This document shows positions 10,892-22,433 of a DNA stretch of 64,000 nt, in pieces; position 1 is the stretch's first letter, and the number at the start of each line of letters is the position of its first letter. A program made the translations under genes and the position numbers. Below the pieces are notes generated by a model. That model was not told the DNA's origin and ran no database searches. It saw only the letters and a program-made list of their open reading frames with translations. The DNA is from Aedes albopictus (lineage: Eukaryota; Arthropoda; Insecta; Diptera; Culicidae), in assembly GCF_035046485.1 (NCBI RefSeq), contig NC_085138.1, forward strand, positions 331,992,421 to 332,056,420. Reading direction: 5' to 3'.

Positions 10892-11450
10892 AATGGAGTT
10901 TTAGGCTCTACATTAATTCAACAAGGGTGGATTTTTGTTAAACGTATGAAAGTGCGATATTCACCAACATGCCACTTGAGTTTTGCTGAAATGGGTTTTC
11001 AAAGGCACGAGAAAGGCACCATCACCACTAGGGTGATTAATTAGGGTTTTTAATAGAAAGTTTAAATAAAAAATCATTGATTTCCTTGGGCATACCGCAG
11101 CTCCCTGCTGGTCACATGCTGTACAATGCAAAAATGGTAGTTTCGAGGATGAACAATAAGTTGATAACTGTGAAAGTGATCATATAAGCTAAGAAACATA
11201 CTTTGACCCAGTTACGACGTTATGACCAGATGTTTCGTATCACAACTATATTTTCAAAATACACTTAAACCTCAATTTATGCATGCTATTTCTGTGCACT
11301 TTTAATTCAAACACCTTTTTTATGCCCTGCATAAAAAGAGCGAAAGCTACTCAGAACCAATATTGTGCATAAGAATATTTAATAATGACGGTAACTATTG
11401 CAACGGCGACCAGGGGGTGTTTATGGGGATGAGCAAAAGGAAGTAACAGG
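10892..11450. other. Array remnant, then no gene recognised
   Basis: The first ~30 bp continue the tandem array seen before the MITE. The rest is AT-rich with no family that I can name. Towards 11410 the sequence becomes GT-rich and grades into the G-polar repeat. Confidence 0.4.
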
Positions 11451-11589
11451 GGAGTTTCAGGGGGTCCCAAGGGGTTTCCGCGGGGTACCAGGAGTTCTCA
11501 GAGGGGGGTTTTCGGGGGTCTGAGGTGGTTTTCGAAAGCATTGCAGAGGATTTTCGACAGATTTTGTAGGCGTTACAGGTACGTGTTTT

Positions 11590-12480
11590 CGGGGGTTTCT
11601 TTCGATGGCGTTGTGCAGGCGTTTATTGGGGGTTCAGATGCGTTACATTGGATCCGAGGGGTCTAGGGGGATTTTGGAGGCATTTCAAGAAGTTTCAGAG
11701 CATTTCCGGTGGGATTCAGAGGCGTTGTGGAAGCGTTACGGAAGAGTTTTCGGGGATTTCGAGCGTCGCAGGTGCGTTACATGGGGTCCGAGGAGGTTTT
11801 AGGGGGATTTTGGAGGCATTTCAGGAAGTTTCAGAGTATTTCCAGTGAAATTCAGAGGCGTTATGGAAGCTTTACGAAGGAGTTTTCGGGGGTTTCGGAG
11901 CTTCTCAGGTGCGTTACATTAGGTCCGAGGGGGTTTAAGGGGGATTTTGGATACAATCAAGGAAATTTCAGAGCATTTCCGGTGGAATTCAGAGGCGTTA
12001 TGGAAGCATTATGGAGGAGTTTTCGGGGGTGTCGTAGCGTCTCAGGTGCGTTACATAAAGTCTGAGGGGAGTTTAGAGGGATTTTGGAGGCATTTTAGAA
12101 AGTTTTAGAGCATTTCCGGCGAGATTCAGAGGCGTTACGAAAGCTTTATGGGGGAGTTTTCTGGGGTTTCGGATTGTCTCAGGTGCGTTACATGGGGTGC
12201 GAAGGAGCATACGGGAGATTTTGGAGTCATTTCTGGAAGTTTCAGAGCATTTTCGGCGGGATTCAGAGGCGTTACGGAAGAGTTTCCGGTAGTTTCGGAG
12301 CGTCTTAGGTGCGTTACATGGGGTCCGAAGGGGTTTTAGGGGAATTTTGGAGGCATTTCAGGAAGTTTCCGAAGGAAGGCATTTCCGGTGGGATCCAGGC
12401 GTTACTGAGGAGTTTTAGAGAGTTTCTGAGCGTCTCAGGTGCGTTACGTGGGGTTTGAGAGGGTTTTAGGGGGATATTTG
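11590..12480 (+). repeat. ~135-bp tandem repeat array, about seven units
   Basis: The phrase GCGTTACATGGGGTCCGAGG or a close variant begins near 11641, 11775, 11912, 12049, 12185, 12312 and 12442. The spacings are 134, 137, 137, 136, 127 and 130 bp. Each unit also contains GGATTTTGGAGGCATTTC and CAGAGGCGTTA. The plus strand is strongly G-rich with few C. Open frames of 60-118 codons across the array come from the period being near a multiple of three and are not genes. Confidence 0.9.
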
Positions 12481-12489
12481 AGACATTTG

Positions 12490-12960
12490 AAGAAGTTGCA
12501 AATGATTTCCAAGGACTCCATTTCAATCCCAAAGTCATTTGAAACGCCCCCGAAATGCTATTTGATTTAAAGATGATCTTGAAACCCCCTGATACGACCC
12601 TGACCTGAAATACCTCGAAACACCCCTGAAATGCTATCAAACGCCCCTAAAATATCTAGAATAGTCCTTAAAATGCTCCTAAAACCCCCTCAAATTCTCT
12701 GAAATTACTTTGAAACGCCGTGAAACGCCCCTCAAACCCCTTGTAACGCCTTTTGAAGCCCCTCAAACCCCCCAAAATTAAATGAAATACCCCTGAAAAC
12801 GCCATTAAAACAAGGGTGTTCTGTCCCTTAAAAGGCACACAAAATCCCCTGAAACGCCGCTGAAGCCCCTTGGAACCCCATTTTCTGGGCTCTCTGGGAA
12901 TTTTATGGAAACCCCTTAGCCCCACCTCAAATGCCCATGAGCAAGACCTGTTCTCACGAG
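12490..12960 (-). repeat. C-rich counterpart repeat of opposite polarity
   Basis: Just after the G-rich array the plus strand becomes C-rich, with phrases such as CTGAAACGCCCCTCAAACCCC at roughly 20-bp steps. Read on the minus strand it resembles the G-rich repeat (GGGGTTT...GGCGTTTCA). The polarity switch lies near 12485-12500. The same arrangement, G-rich then C-rich, recurs at 62565-63240. A frame of 85 codons on the minus strand is a by-product. Confidence 0.75.
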
Positions 12961-13129
12961 CTAGATTTCCACTTTGAAGCCCAAACTTAATTTATGCATA
13001 AATTTTCCTCAATTTATGCCATTTTTAATTTATGCACATTTTTATTTTATGAACCTCCAGCCATCTGCATAAATTTAGGTTTAGTGTATAAGTTTTTGCG
13101 CCACCATAAGTGTTTCTCAATAATTTTCT

Positions 13130-14105
13130 TCAGCGGATTTTCCAAAAAATTATCAAAAACTCCCATGGTTTTCCTTAGAAATTTCTGCAAATTTTCTTTC
13201 AGAAATCCGTTCGAGAAGTCTTTTAGGAAATCAATCATGGATTCATCCAGAAGTGTTTTCAGTGAACCCTTCAGAAAATCAAAAGTTCAGTTTTCCTCCA
13301 GATTTTTTTTGAATTTCTTTAGAAAATCTTCCAGAGATTCCTTCAGTCATGCATACAGCTTTTGTTAAAAAAAATCCACCAGTGTTCTGGGATTGTTCAC
13401 TGGATTCCTGTAAATTCCTACAGGAGTATTCATTTATTGATTTATTCATTTTGAGAAATTTCGAAAGGGATTCCTGAAGAAATCCAAAGAGAAGTTTCTG
13501 AAGGTTTCCCTTAAAAAATTTTGCAGAAATTACGGACAAAGGTACTAATCAAATTCTTAAAGAAATACGCAATAAGTTTCTGAGGGATCCCTCGAGATTT
13601 TTTTCTCGACCTCTTAGAGGTACCTCTGGAAGAAGTAAAACTGAAGAAATTTCTGATGAAAAATTTACAGAAACAAAAAAAAACTTGGAGAATTCGATTG
13701 AGAATCACTGGGAAAATTTCTAAAAAAAGCTATTCTCAGTAATCTTTGAAAAAATATCTGGTAGATCTAGATAACTCTTGCAAGTATTCATAATAGAATA
13801 TTAAAAAAAAAAATCCTTGATGAATGCCTACGAAAAAATTCTAAAGAAGTTTCTTCAGGAATTATGCAGACAAATTCCTTCCAATATTATTTTGAGAAAT
13901 TCCTGAACCATTACCGAAAAAAAATCAGAAAAAAAACTGAAGAAAGGTCTTAATGTATTCTAAGTAATTCCTGGAGAAATCCCAGGAGGAACTTCCAGAA
14001 GAATCTCCCGAGATTTGTTTTAAAGGAATTTCCAAATAAATTACTGAGAGAATCCCTAGAGAGAAATTCAACAACAATATTTAGAAGAGTCAGTGGACAA
14101 TCTTC
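13130..14105. repeat. Degenerate GGAATTTCTTC-type minisatellite
   Basis: The sequence is built from imperfect short phrases such as TTCCTGAAGAAAT, TTTCTGAAGG and AATTCCTGGAGAAAT without a strict period. It is roughly palindromic in style, mixing GGAA and TTCC. Similar blocks occur at 35690-36430, 42251-42440, 42890-43084 and 63700-64000. Frames of up to 124 codons rich in F, S and K are produced by the repeat and lack other support. Confidence 0.65.
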
Positions 14106-15700
14106 TGAATTTCTCACCATGATAGAACTGATTACTATTAATGGATCACTTTCTGATAAAACAAACCCGCAAAAACCTTTCATGTTGCCGCATGTACGTA
14201 CCGAAACAACAGGGATAAAGTGATTAAAAAAATGCGACCCGGCCAAACCGCACCATTTCGTGGCAGTTCGGCGGCAAGCCGGGCCAGGATCCCTCACCAC
14301 CACCCCCAAAACAGCTTTGATTGATTCACCCGCCCGCCCGGTGCAATTAATTATTGATAATGGAAATTGGGTGGTATTTTTGATTAATACGTGACGTGAT
14401 GCATGCCGTCGGTCGGCCGGATTTTGCTTTTGTTCCGTGGGAAATCAGCCATTCATGGTTTTGATTGGCCCATTTAATGTGTGATTCCCGGTAATTGGAT
14501 TCGAATTTACGCACAAACACACGCATACGTTGGCCTTCAATTGAGAGGTGCGTGTGTTTTCCAAGAATGGGATAAAGCGATTTACATTCATATGCTCGGG
14601 GGTGCTGCTGGTGTTGAATCATTCATGAGAAAATCCTCAAATTAAAGAGCCCTTTTCGCCAGATGCCAGTTCATCAAACTGTGTCCAAAAAATGCAAACT
14701 TTCCAGACGGTTCTCTGATTACAAAATCACAAGCCCTCTAGCCATCCACCGAAATGGCAGAACAAAGCTCCGGTATCATGTAGATGAGAACGAAAAAAGT
14801 TCCAAAGCTCCCATCTCATCTATTCTCTCTCGGGTACCCGATAAACCCACAGCTGCTGGAGTCCTCAATTTTTTCACCAGCCCGGTTCGTATCACCGCTC
14901 CCCATCTCTCCATGGGGGCATGCATTTTCACTGGGCTCAAAAGCGATTTGGTTGAAGTTTGTTTTCACAATCTCGCTAGTTTTCCGCTGCACCCGCTGCG
15001 CTACATGCGCAGCACCCCCTCCGTTTGGCCCAATCGCTTCCAGCCAATCTGTTTGTTCGCGGTGCAAACGCGTCTATTTTTCGTGGTTCTATTTTTTCAA
15101 TTGCAGACCGAGAGCAGCAAAAAAAAAGAAAAAAAACTCGAACATTTTCGCTTCGGTATCAGTTCTAAATCCATCTGTTTGAATAGAAAGCATTTTTTGT
15201 CTAGCGGTGTCAGCTGGGTTTGGTCGCACCACGCCCGCGGATGCTGTATTAAATTCTAGGTTCTGGTTTTTTTCTGGTGTTTTTGTCTGCGATCAGCCAT
15301 ATCTATATACATTCGGATGACCTTTTGATCTAGGCTTGTATATTTTGATACCGGGGGCGCGACGAGCAGCGCGATAGTTGAAATGTGATTGACAGTAGTG
15401 CTATCCAAACGCGGCGCAGCGCGAGCACATGTGCTGCGAATCCGGAACGAAATCCGTTGCCGAAGGTCAGGATTTTTTTTATGGCGACTGAGCTGAGTGA
15501 ATGAAAATTTGGAGATGCGATGTGAAAATAGTAAAACAATTATAGAAAAGACTAGCATATATTTTTGTAGATTAACCAAATGGTTGGCTTTATCTGTTTC
15601 TCAAAGTAGTGTAAGTTTTATGCCGAGAACGGTAAAGTCTCTCTAAACAAAAAAAATCTCGATTTTTGCTCAGGATAACCAAGCCACGTACCAAGCCAAA
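14106..15700. other. Mostly non-repetitive island; no gene shown
   Basis: From about 14210 to 15250 the sequence is of balanced composition with no repeat seen elsewhere in the window. Near 14341 it contains CAATTAATTATTGATAATGG, which has TAAT cores of the kind bound by homeodomain proteins, and then ACGTGACGTGATGCATG. The longest frame (14663-15259, 198 codons) overlaps a 132-codon frame in another phase and has no recognised domain or splice context. Host intronic or intergenic DNA with possible regulatory sites is an inference. Confidence 0.45.
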
Positions 15701-15707
15701 TTACAAC

Positions 15708-16037
15708 GTTTGATTGCTCTGACATTCATACACGCAACAGAAACACGTATTTGATAAACAAATTGAGATTTGAATTGTGAAAAGAAATCCACGTGCTCCG
15801 CTGGAAATCGAACCGCCGATTCCCAATTCACTAATTGTGCATAAGTGGAATCGAGTTCAGTTCTGTGCCTTCAGAGGACGAAGACGGTCAAGTGGTGCCA
15901 TAGCTTGGCGGAAAGAAGCGCCCGTCTAGGGGTTCTATTCCCCCCGGAGCACGTGGATTTCTTTTCATAATTCAAATCTCAATTTGCTCATCAAACACGT
16001 GTTTCTGTTGCGTGCATGAATGTCAGAGCAATCAAAC
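15708..16037. repeat. Head-to-head pair of tRNA-like SINE units
   Basis: The left arm (about 15708-15812) and the right arm (about 15940-16037) are inverted copies. Both contain the GTTTGATTGCTCTGACATTC edge, an AACACGT tract and a CACGTGGATTTCTTTTCA inner edge. Inside the arms are B-box-like sequences: AATCGAACCGCC on the left, read in reverse, and GGGGTTCTATTCCCC on the right. A-box-like TAGCTTGGCGG lies near 15901. The simplest reading is two SINE copies in opposite orientation sharing their heads, or a foldback derived from them. Arm similarity is high (about 90% by eye). Confidence 0.65.
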
Positions 16038-16344
16038 ATTTCAGGATTGATTTATTGCGTGAGAAGCACTAAGATACTATTTGTAAATGAACAAGAAGAT
16101 ACTTCCTAACGAAAAGATTTTTGACTGTATCTGCATTCTTTTGGACCAGTATCACATAAAAAGATGTTGACTCTTTTTAGGCACGATTTAGAAATCAGCC
16201 TATGCATGAAAAATAGACTGCCATTGATAGAAGTCTATGACTATCGATACTTGTTTAAACATGAGAAAAAGTGTAGACCTTGAAGATCCTGTCTCCAGGA
16301 TAGTATGGCAGATCGGGAATTTCCTTAAAAGTAACCATAAAAGA
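16038..16344. other. No gene recognised
   Basis: AT-rich spacer between the SINE pair and RTE copy A. No repeat or motif was seen. Confidence 0.4.
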
Positions 16345-16353
16345 GCAGCTGAT

Positions 16354-17970
16354 GCAGCTCGTGGTTTATTCGCCTTCTCCAAGTCCCGTCTTCCATCTGC
16401 ACTCCGCCGTAGATGCTACGCAACACCTTCCGTTTGAAAACTCCAAGGGCGCGTTGGTCCTCTGCACGTAGGGTCCATGTTTCGTGCCCATAGCGGACTA
16501 CCGGTCTATTCAGCGTTTTGTAGATAGTTAACTTCCTGTTACGGCCAACTTTATTCAATCGTAGAGTTCTGCGGAGTCCAAAGTAAGCACGATTTCTTGC
16601 ATCAATGCGCCTCTGAGTTTCTCTGCTGGTGTCGTTGTTGGCGGTCACCAGTGAGCCCAAGTACACGAATTCTTCAACCGCCTCGATTTCATCACCGTCG
16701 ATATGAATTCGGGGTGGCGGGCGCGGAGATTCCTCCCTGGAGCCCTTTGCCATCATGTACTTTGTTTTCGACACATTAATGACTAATCCGATTCGCCTGG
16801 TTTCACTCTTTAGTCGGATGTAAGCTTCCGCCATCGTCTCAAATTTACGAGCTATAATATCGATATCATCAGCGAATCCAAGCAGCTGAACGAACTTCGT
16901 GAAAATCATCCCTCTCGTGTTTATCCCCGCTCTCCTTATTACACCCTCTAACGCAATGTTGAACAGCAAGCACGAAAGACCATCACCTTGCCGTAACCCT
17001 CTGCGAGATTCGAAGGGACTCGAGAGTGTCCCTGATACTCGAACTATGCACATCACTCGATCTATCGTCGCCTTGATCAATCGTATCAGTTTATCCGGGA
17101 ATCCGTATTCGTGCATAATCTGCCATAGCTGTTCTCGATCGATTGTGTCATACGCCGATTTGAAATCGATGAACAAGTGATGTGTGAGCACGTTGTATTC
17201 GCGGCATTTCTGCAACACCTGGCGGATGGCGAACATCTGACGTTCACTGTTGTAGCGCGTTCACCCATAAATCCAGCCTGATATTGCCCCACGAACTCTC
17301 TTGCAATCGGTGATAGACGGTGGCATAAAATTTGAGAGAGTATGTTGTACGCAGCGCTCAGTAGTGTGATCGCGCGGTAGTTCCCGCAATCCAACTTGTC
17401 GCCCTTTTTGTAGATGGGACACACGATACCTTCCATCCATTCCTCCGGTAATACTTCCTCCATCCAAATCTTGGTAATGACCCCGTATAGAGCTCTCACC
17501 AGTGCTTCTCCACTGTGTTTTAGTACCTCGCTTGGTAGTTGATCTGTTCCAGCGGATTTGTTATTTTTCAACCGGCTAACCTCCTCCTCAATCTCTTGGA
17601 GGCTAGGGGCTGGAAATCTTTCGTCCTGCGCACTTACTCCTAGATCTGTTACCGCGCCACCTTCAGTGCTTGCAACGTCGTCATTGAGGTGCTTATCGTA
17701 ATGCCGCCGTCACATCTACACCACCTCACGCTTGCTCGTGAGAATATTTCCGTGATTATTTCGGCACATGTCGGCTTGTGGCACAAAGCCTCTGCGCGAG
17801 CGGTTCAGCTTCTCGTAGAACTTTCGTGTGTCTTTAGCGCGGTACAGCTCTTCCATCGCTTCGCGATCTCGTTCTTCCTGCTGGCGCTTCTTCATCCGGA
17901 AGACTGAGTTCTGCCTGTGCCGCGCCTGTCTATAACGTGCCTCATTCGCTCTCGTACGGTGTTGCAGCAT
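16354..17970 (-). pseudogene. RTE reverse transcriptase remnant (copy A)
   Basis: Frames at 17716-17970, 17086-17571 and 16325-17236 form the RT. The first is a charged basic linker. The second has NNKSAGTDQLPSEVLKHSG and the EEWMEGIVCPIYKKGD block. The third, 303 codons, includes FIDFKSAYDTIDREQLW, RRGLRQGDGLSCLLFNIALE and the catalytic F-A-D-D at about 16866-16877. It ends with the C-terminal block TWTLRAEDQRALGVFKRKVL. The box is intact, but a frameshift near 17200 and another near 17580 disable the gene. After about 16354 the frame continues into unrelated sequence. Confidence 0.88.
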
Positions 17971-18010
17971 TCTCGTCCATGCTGCATTTTTCTCGTTTTT
18001 TCATCTGTTC

Positions 18011-18905
18011 TCATTCGCTGTCGTACCAGTCGTTTCTGTGATTCGGAGTCGTGAAGCTTAGTGCTGTAGCCGAGGTACTACCTACGGTGGATCGGATGTC
18101 CCTCCAGCCATCTTCAAGTGTAGCTGCGCCAAGCTGCTCTTCCGTTGGTAGGGCCATTGCTAACTGCTGCGCGTAGTCTTGAGCCACTTCTACCTCACGA
18201 AGCTGCTCGATGTTGATCCGCGGCGTTCGACTTCGACGCGTGGTAATAACTGTCGAAAGTTTTGTGCGCATGCATATAGCGACTAAGTAATGATTCGAAT
18301 CGCACTGCGGAATGTGCGGACATTATTGGTTATATCTGAGAAGAATTTACCGTCGATTAGAACGTGGTCGATTTGGTTTTCTGTTTGATGGTCGGGTGAT
18401 CTCCAGGTGGCTTTGTGGATATCTTTGCGGGGGAAGAAGGTGCTTCGGACTACTATACCACGGGAGGCTGCAAAGTTTACACATCGCTGGCCGTTATCGT
18501 TAGATACGGAGTGCAGGCTGTTTCGTCCGATTACCGGTCTGTACATTTCTTCCCTTCCTACGTGCGCGTTTATGTCACCGATAATGATTTTCACGTCACG
18601 CGGCGAGCAACCATCGTATGTTTGCTCCAACTGCGCGTAGAACGCTTCTTTCTCGACAGTGCACGTTGATGATGCTGTAGTTGAAGAAACGGTTCTTTAC
18701 TCTCAACATGCACATTGCACATCCTTGCGTTGATCGGCTGCCACCCGATCACACGTTGTCGCATCTTACCCAGCACTATTAATCCTGTTCTCAGTTCATT
18801 GGTAGTGCCATAGTTTTGGTAGAAGGTAGCCACTCGATGCCCGCTTTTCCACACTTTCTGTCCAACAAAGTTCCTGCAATGCCACGATGCACATTGGAGT
18901 AAATC
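18011..18905 (-). pseudogene. RTE endonuclease remnant (copy A)
   Basis: Minus-strand frames at 18591-18854, 18283-18630 and 18011-18271 carry successive parts of the domain. The GDINAHVG motif is clear near 18565-18585, and QIDHVLIDGKF marks the later block. The metal-site region that should read SDH reads S-N-H near 18283-18300, after a frameshift, so the conserved aspartate is lost. The following FTTPNHRNDWYDSE is the linker leading to the RT. In active elements the domain cuts the target strand. Confidence 0.8.
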
Positions 18906-19083
18906 ACATCAAAACCTGATCATAAGTGGAAAAACTCAAAATGAAGTAATTGGGTTTTCCGTTGTGTTTTTGCTAAGTGTAGTTATCGTGTAATCGTTTG
19001 ACAGCTAAGCAGTGTCCAAATGTTTTGTTTACGCTTATCAGAAGAGGTTAAGTGAAGCTGAAGTTCAGCCGTTTTCTTTGATA

Positions 19084-20357
19084 AGGACTGTTCAATTTAT
19101 AAAACGGACAACTTGCTTGTGTGATATCTTTTTTATTTTTCAATAAAACCATTATCAGATTTTTGCATAACTTTCTATAGTTTTTCTCAAATGTAGGAAA
19201 AATATAACATTAACCAAATTGTTCTTTATTGTGTAACTAAAGCGGTTTTCGTAAAACATCAATAAAAACCCATTTCTCAAAATTCGACATAATTTTCCAC
19301 ATACTTTACATGCATATTTTCATGAAGTTTTTAATGTATTGGAATCTTATACTATTCTACTAAAGGTAAAGCTCAATAGTTGGTCAATAATAATGCACCA
19401 AGCAGTCTCCAGCATGATATAGTAAGTTGCCTTGTTTTCATAGAATTTATTAAAAAATGTTCATTTAAGTCCTGTGTTGCAATAGCATCACGGATTCGGC
19501 TAAAAATTTGTCCAGAGTAGTAGAATATTGCTCTCTGAATGATACAGAAGAGAAATTTACTTTTAATTGCATTTTTCATTCAAAATTTAATCCATAAAGA
19601 TGGCCATATTAAAAAGTATCATATTTTTTGCTCCACTGATACAGATTTTCGACTCTAGCGAATCTTGTTATTATTTATTTTCAACAAAGTTGGTCCTATG
19701 TTATTGTACACCTTATTTAATAATAATCGGATGCAAAGTTTTTATTTCCTACATCATTGTTATGCAAAATTTGCATTTGGATGCATTGTTATTTGGAAGA
19801 ACCTTCAAAGAACGAAACTGTTTTGATAACTGTGCCTGTAATGGCGCACAGTAACCAAACCAACAATGCTATTAAGAAGTAGTTTTCTGCATTTAAAACC
19901 ACATTACTCCCACATTCGACTGAATGCATAAAAAAAATTATTATTCAATATTTTCATGCCCTTTTTGCTTAACAATTGAATTTTATTCAAAAAATCGAAT
20001 CTCACTTGAGACTTTAATATCTCAACACATAATTTTCCAATTGAGTTTAATTTTTGTCAGAATGTTTATTACTCATGCTGCTGCAGCATGGCACATACTT
20101 TTCTGGTATTAAAAACAATATACCATATTTCAACAGTAATTTTATATATATTTTCAATTTTCAGAAATCGAAAAATTCGCCTCATTTTACATCTGATCGA
20201 TTTTCCTTATAATAAAACAATTTTTATTCGATTCAAAAATGATTACTATAATGAAAGATGATGTACTGAACAACGAATCAAGGGTGGTTAAATTTGAACT
20301 ACGCGTCTTCTTTTTATAGCCTTGCAAAGTTGTCCGGTTTATAAATTGAACAGTCCT
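19084..20357. mobile_element. TA-flanked 1.27-kb element (Tc1/mariner-like MITE)
   Basis: The left end AGGACTGTTCAATTTATAAA is repeated in reverse complement at the right end, with about 33 bp of terminal inverted repeat that includes CGGACAACTT. Both ends are flanked by TA (19082-19083 and 20358-20359), the target duplication of the IS630-Tc1-mariner superfamily. The interior is AT-rich. Frames of 60-84 codons show no DDE/D transposase motif, so it is non-autonomous or decayed. Confidence 0.8.
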
Positions 20358-20734
20358 TATAACTCACAGCGCGTGCTAGTTTTGACCGTACAAAGTGAAT
20401 GAAATTGATAGTCAATCAATTCAACGATGCAGTTTGTTAAAGAAGGTTAATGTTGTTATTCTGTTAATTTGAAACCCAAACAAATTGACGTTGAATTTAC
20501 ATACAATATATGAAAAAAATGAACAAAATATTTGATGGAATCCTTTACCGTACATTCAAAATGAAATAAGTTGATTTTCCGGCTGTTTCCGGAAAATCTG
20601 CGTTTAGTGTATGATAAAACTATTGTTCCTCTTTCAAATGCAGAAAGAAAACCTTCCGGATGTTTCCGATTTCAAAAGTTCCAACACTTTGAAAAAATCG
20701 TGATAATTATATTATTATATGATATTATTTGCCC

Positions 20735-20930
20735 TAAAACACTATTTGGCCCTCTGAACGTATTTTTGCTGAAAACTAGAATTCAACAGCTTTCAAGCAA
20801 AAAAAAAGAAGTTTAAAATCGGTCAACTGGTTCAAAAGTTGTGATTTTTTGAAAAATTTTAGTTTCGAAAAATCTTGACTTTTACAATCATAAAATTGGT
20901 CACCCTAATGACGAAATAAAAAAATACGAA
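20735..20930 (+). repeat. Partial copy of the 37-38 kb palindrome family
   Basis: The sequence from CCCTCTGAACGTATTTTTGCTG to AATGACGAAATAAAAAAATACG matches the right arm of the large inverted repeat at about 37870-38065, including the GAAGTTTAAAAT, GAAAAATTTTAGTTT and GGTCACCCTAATGACG segments. Identity is roughly 85% by eye. Only one arm is present here, so this is a fragment or a single-arm member. Confidence 0.7.
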
Positions 20931-21184
20931 AACTATGAAATACGTTTCATTACTAATTTGGGTTGCATTTGGGTTGCGAAAATGCGTCAAAATAATTTTG
21001 ATCAGTTTTGATGTACTAGTTGCTCCACTGTGCGATGTCGAAGTTGCAGGGATGTAGTTCGTCGTAGATTATCCTGTCACATCCTGCGAACCCAAGTGAC
21101 TTGCAATTCCATGTTCTAAGTATCCAATCGTCCAATCCTGTCTCGCCGGAGAGCCATCGTGCTAGTTCTGTTTAAAAAAGACAA
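20931..21184. other. No gene recognised
   Basis: Spacer between the palindrome fragment and the minus-strand SINE. Nothing notable was seen. Confidence 0.35.
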
Positions 21185-21400
21185 TTACACCGTCTTCGAC
21201 CTTGCGGCCTCTACAGACTGAACATTACAAACATTCGACAACGGACAACACATATTACACCCAGTGGCCCAGTGGAGAATTTTCCGTTTGACGAAAAGTT
21301 TTCTCCGACTGGAGCGGGAATCGAACCCACACTCCGATGCCTACGAGACACCTAAACGACTGACGCCGCTAACCGCTCGGCCACAAAGCCCAACCAACAC
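21185..21400 (-). mobile_element. tRNA-derived SINE with class II-like head
   Basis: On the minus strand TGGCCGAGCGG (21373-21383) is a perfect A box, and GGGTTCGATTCCC (21316-21328) is a perfect B box. The 45-bp gap between the boxes fits a Ser/Leu-type tRNA ancestor with a long variable arm. The body continues with CTCCAGTCGGAGAAAAC and CCACTGGGCCACTGGG. It is too long and its acceptor ends do not pair as in a tRNA gene. Both promoter boxes look intact, so it may still be transcribable. Confidence 0.75.
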
Positions 21401-21730
21401 AGGGGCGACCACGTTAATGAGGTCAGGCCCGTGCACAGAAGTTTCGCCAAGGGAGGGTTTTTTCCCAGTTTTATCAATAGGCGGAGGGGCGCCTAGTGTA
21501 TGAAGTGTCAGTAATGGGCTTGAATTAGGCTACAAACTTGGATCTAGCTGGACGTGATGCAGCATTTCTTACTAAGCCTCGGATACCAGAATACACGCTG
21601 TTTGAGCCGCACCTCCTTGGTGAACAGACGCTCGAAGATTACAGACAGGCTATTTCTCGTACCTTCTCAAAATACTGAAATTTGACCAAAATGTTTGGTA
21701 GGGAGGGGGGGGGATGGTGTCTTGTGATGA
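21401..21730. other. No gene recognised
   Basis: Spacer with short frames only. A purine-rich GGGAGGGGGGGGG run lies near 21700-21713. Confidence 0.35.
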
Positions 21731-22433
21731 ATATCCCTTTCGTGACGGAGCTCAAAAAAGTGAAATTTCCATACAAATTGCTCAAATTTAGCTCTCTAGA
21801 ACTCTCAGACTTTTTAACATATCAACATTTTTTCTATGGCATTCGCTAGAACTACTCCTTGTCTTTCGATTCCTAGCTTTGTCCACCTAGATAAATCGAA
21901 AATTGAAAATTTGCGACAGATAAAACTTTTTCGTGTTTTACCATTTTTGCTCACTTTTTGTTTAATTTGTTGTGGTCAATTTCACACACTACATAAACAA
22001 AAGTTTGTTTGCACACATGCAAGTATAAGTAATGGATCAATTATCAAAACAAGTTGCATCAGGTAAACTAGGGGTCGCAGTACCGACCACTTTAGGTGAG
22101 TACCGGTATTTCGGTACTGGAGGTTACAGTACCGGTAGTACCGGTAAAATACCGGTACTGGGAATTTTTCACCAAAATGAAGAGTACCTAATCTATTTTG
22201 TACAGAAAATCTACAAATTCCTGGTAACATTTGTGAATTCCGGTTTTGGGGATGTCATAAAATCTAACCATAAAATACTAAATTAAACGAAAAATATATA
22301 GATAGATAAAAATTGTAGAAAGAAATCAGTTGAATGAAACTGTTAATGGAGCTATTACATAGCTTCTGCGCAGTTTCACAGGCAGTACCTGGGTCAGTCT
22401 AAAATAAAACAGGAACAACCTTACCCGAGCAGA

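Larger units (their letters stand above)
16345..18905 (-). mobile_element. RTE-like non-LTR retrotransposon, copy A, truncated at both ends
   Basis: Read on the minus strand it holds an apurinic-type endonuclease followed by a reverse transcriptase and no RNase H, the plan of the RTE superfamily. It begins inside the endonuclease near 18905 (VALQELCWT) and stops near 16350 within the C-terminal RRINHEL region, about 250 bp short of the end kept in copies B and C. It is a different subfamily: it shares motifs with B and C but differs at many residues. At least four frameshifts break the reading frame. The exact RTE subclade was not resolved. Confidence 0.85.

Noticed and set aside
11605..12339. 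Chain of open frames with repeated FRGVxEAL and GVSE phrases, resembling a repeat protein
   Set aside because: The phrases simply translate the ~135-bp tandem repeat; frames shift between units and stops interrupt them.
14663..15259. 198-codon open frame, the longest outside retrotransposons and repeats
   Set aside because: Another frame of 132 codons overlaps it in a different phase, no family motif is present, and no splice or promoter context supports it.
21316..21383. A true tRNA-Ser/Leu gene on the minus strand
   Set aside because: Both promoter boxes are good, but the ends do not pair as an acceptor stem, and a SINE body follows directly.
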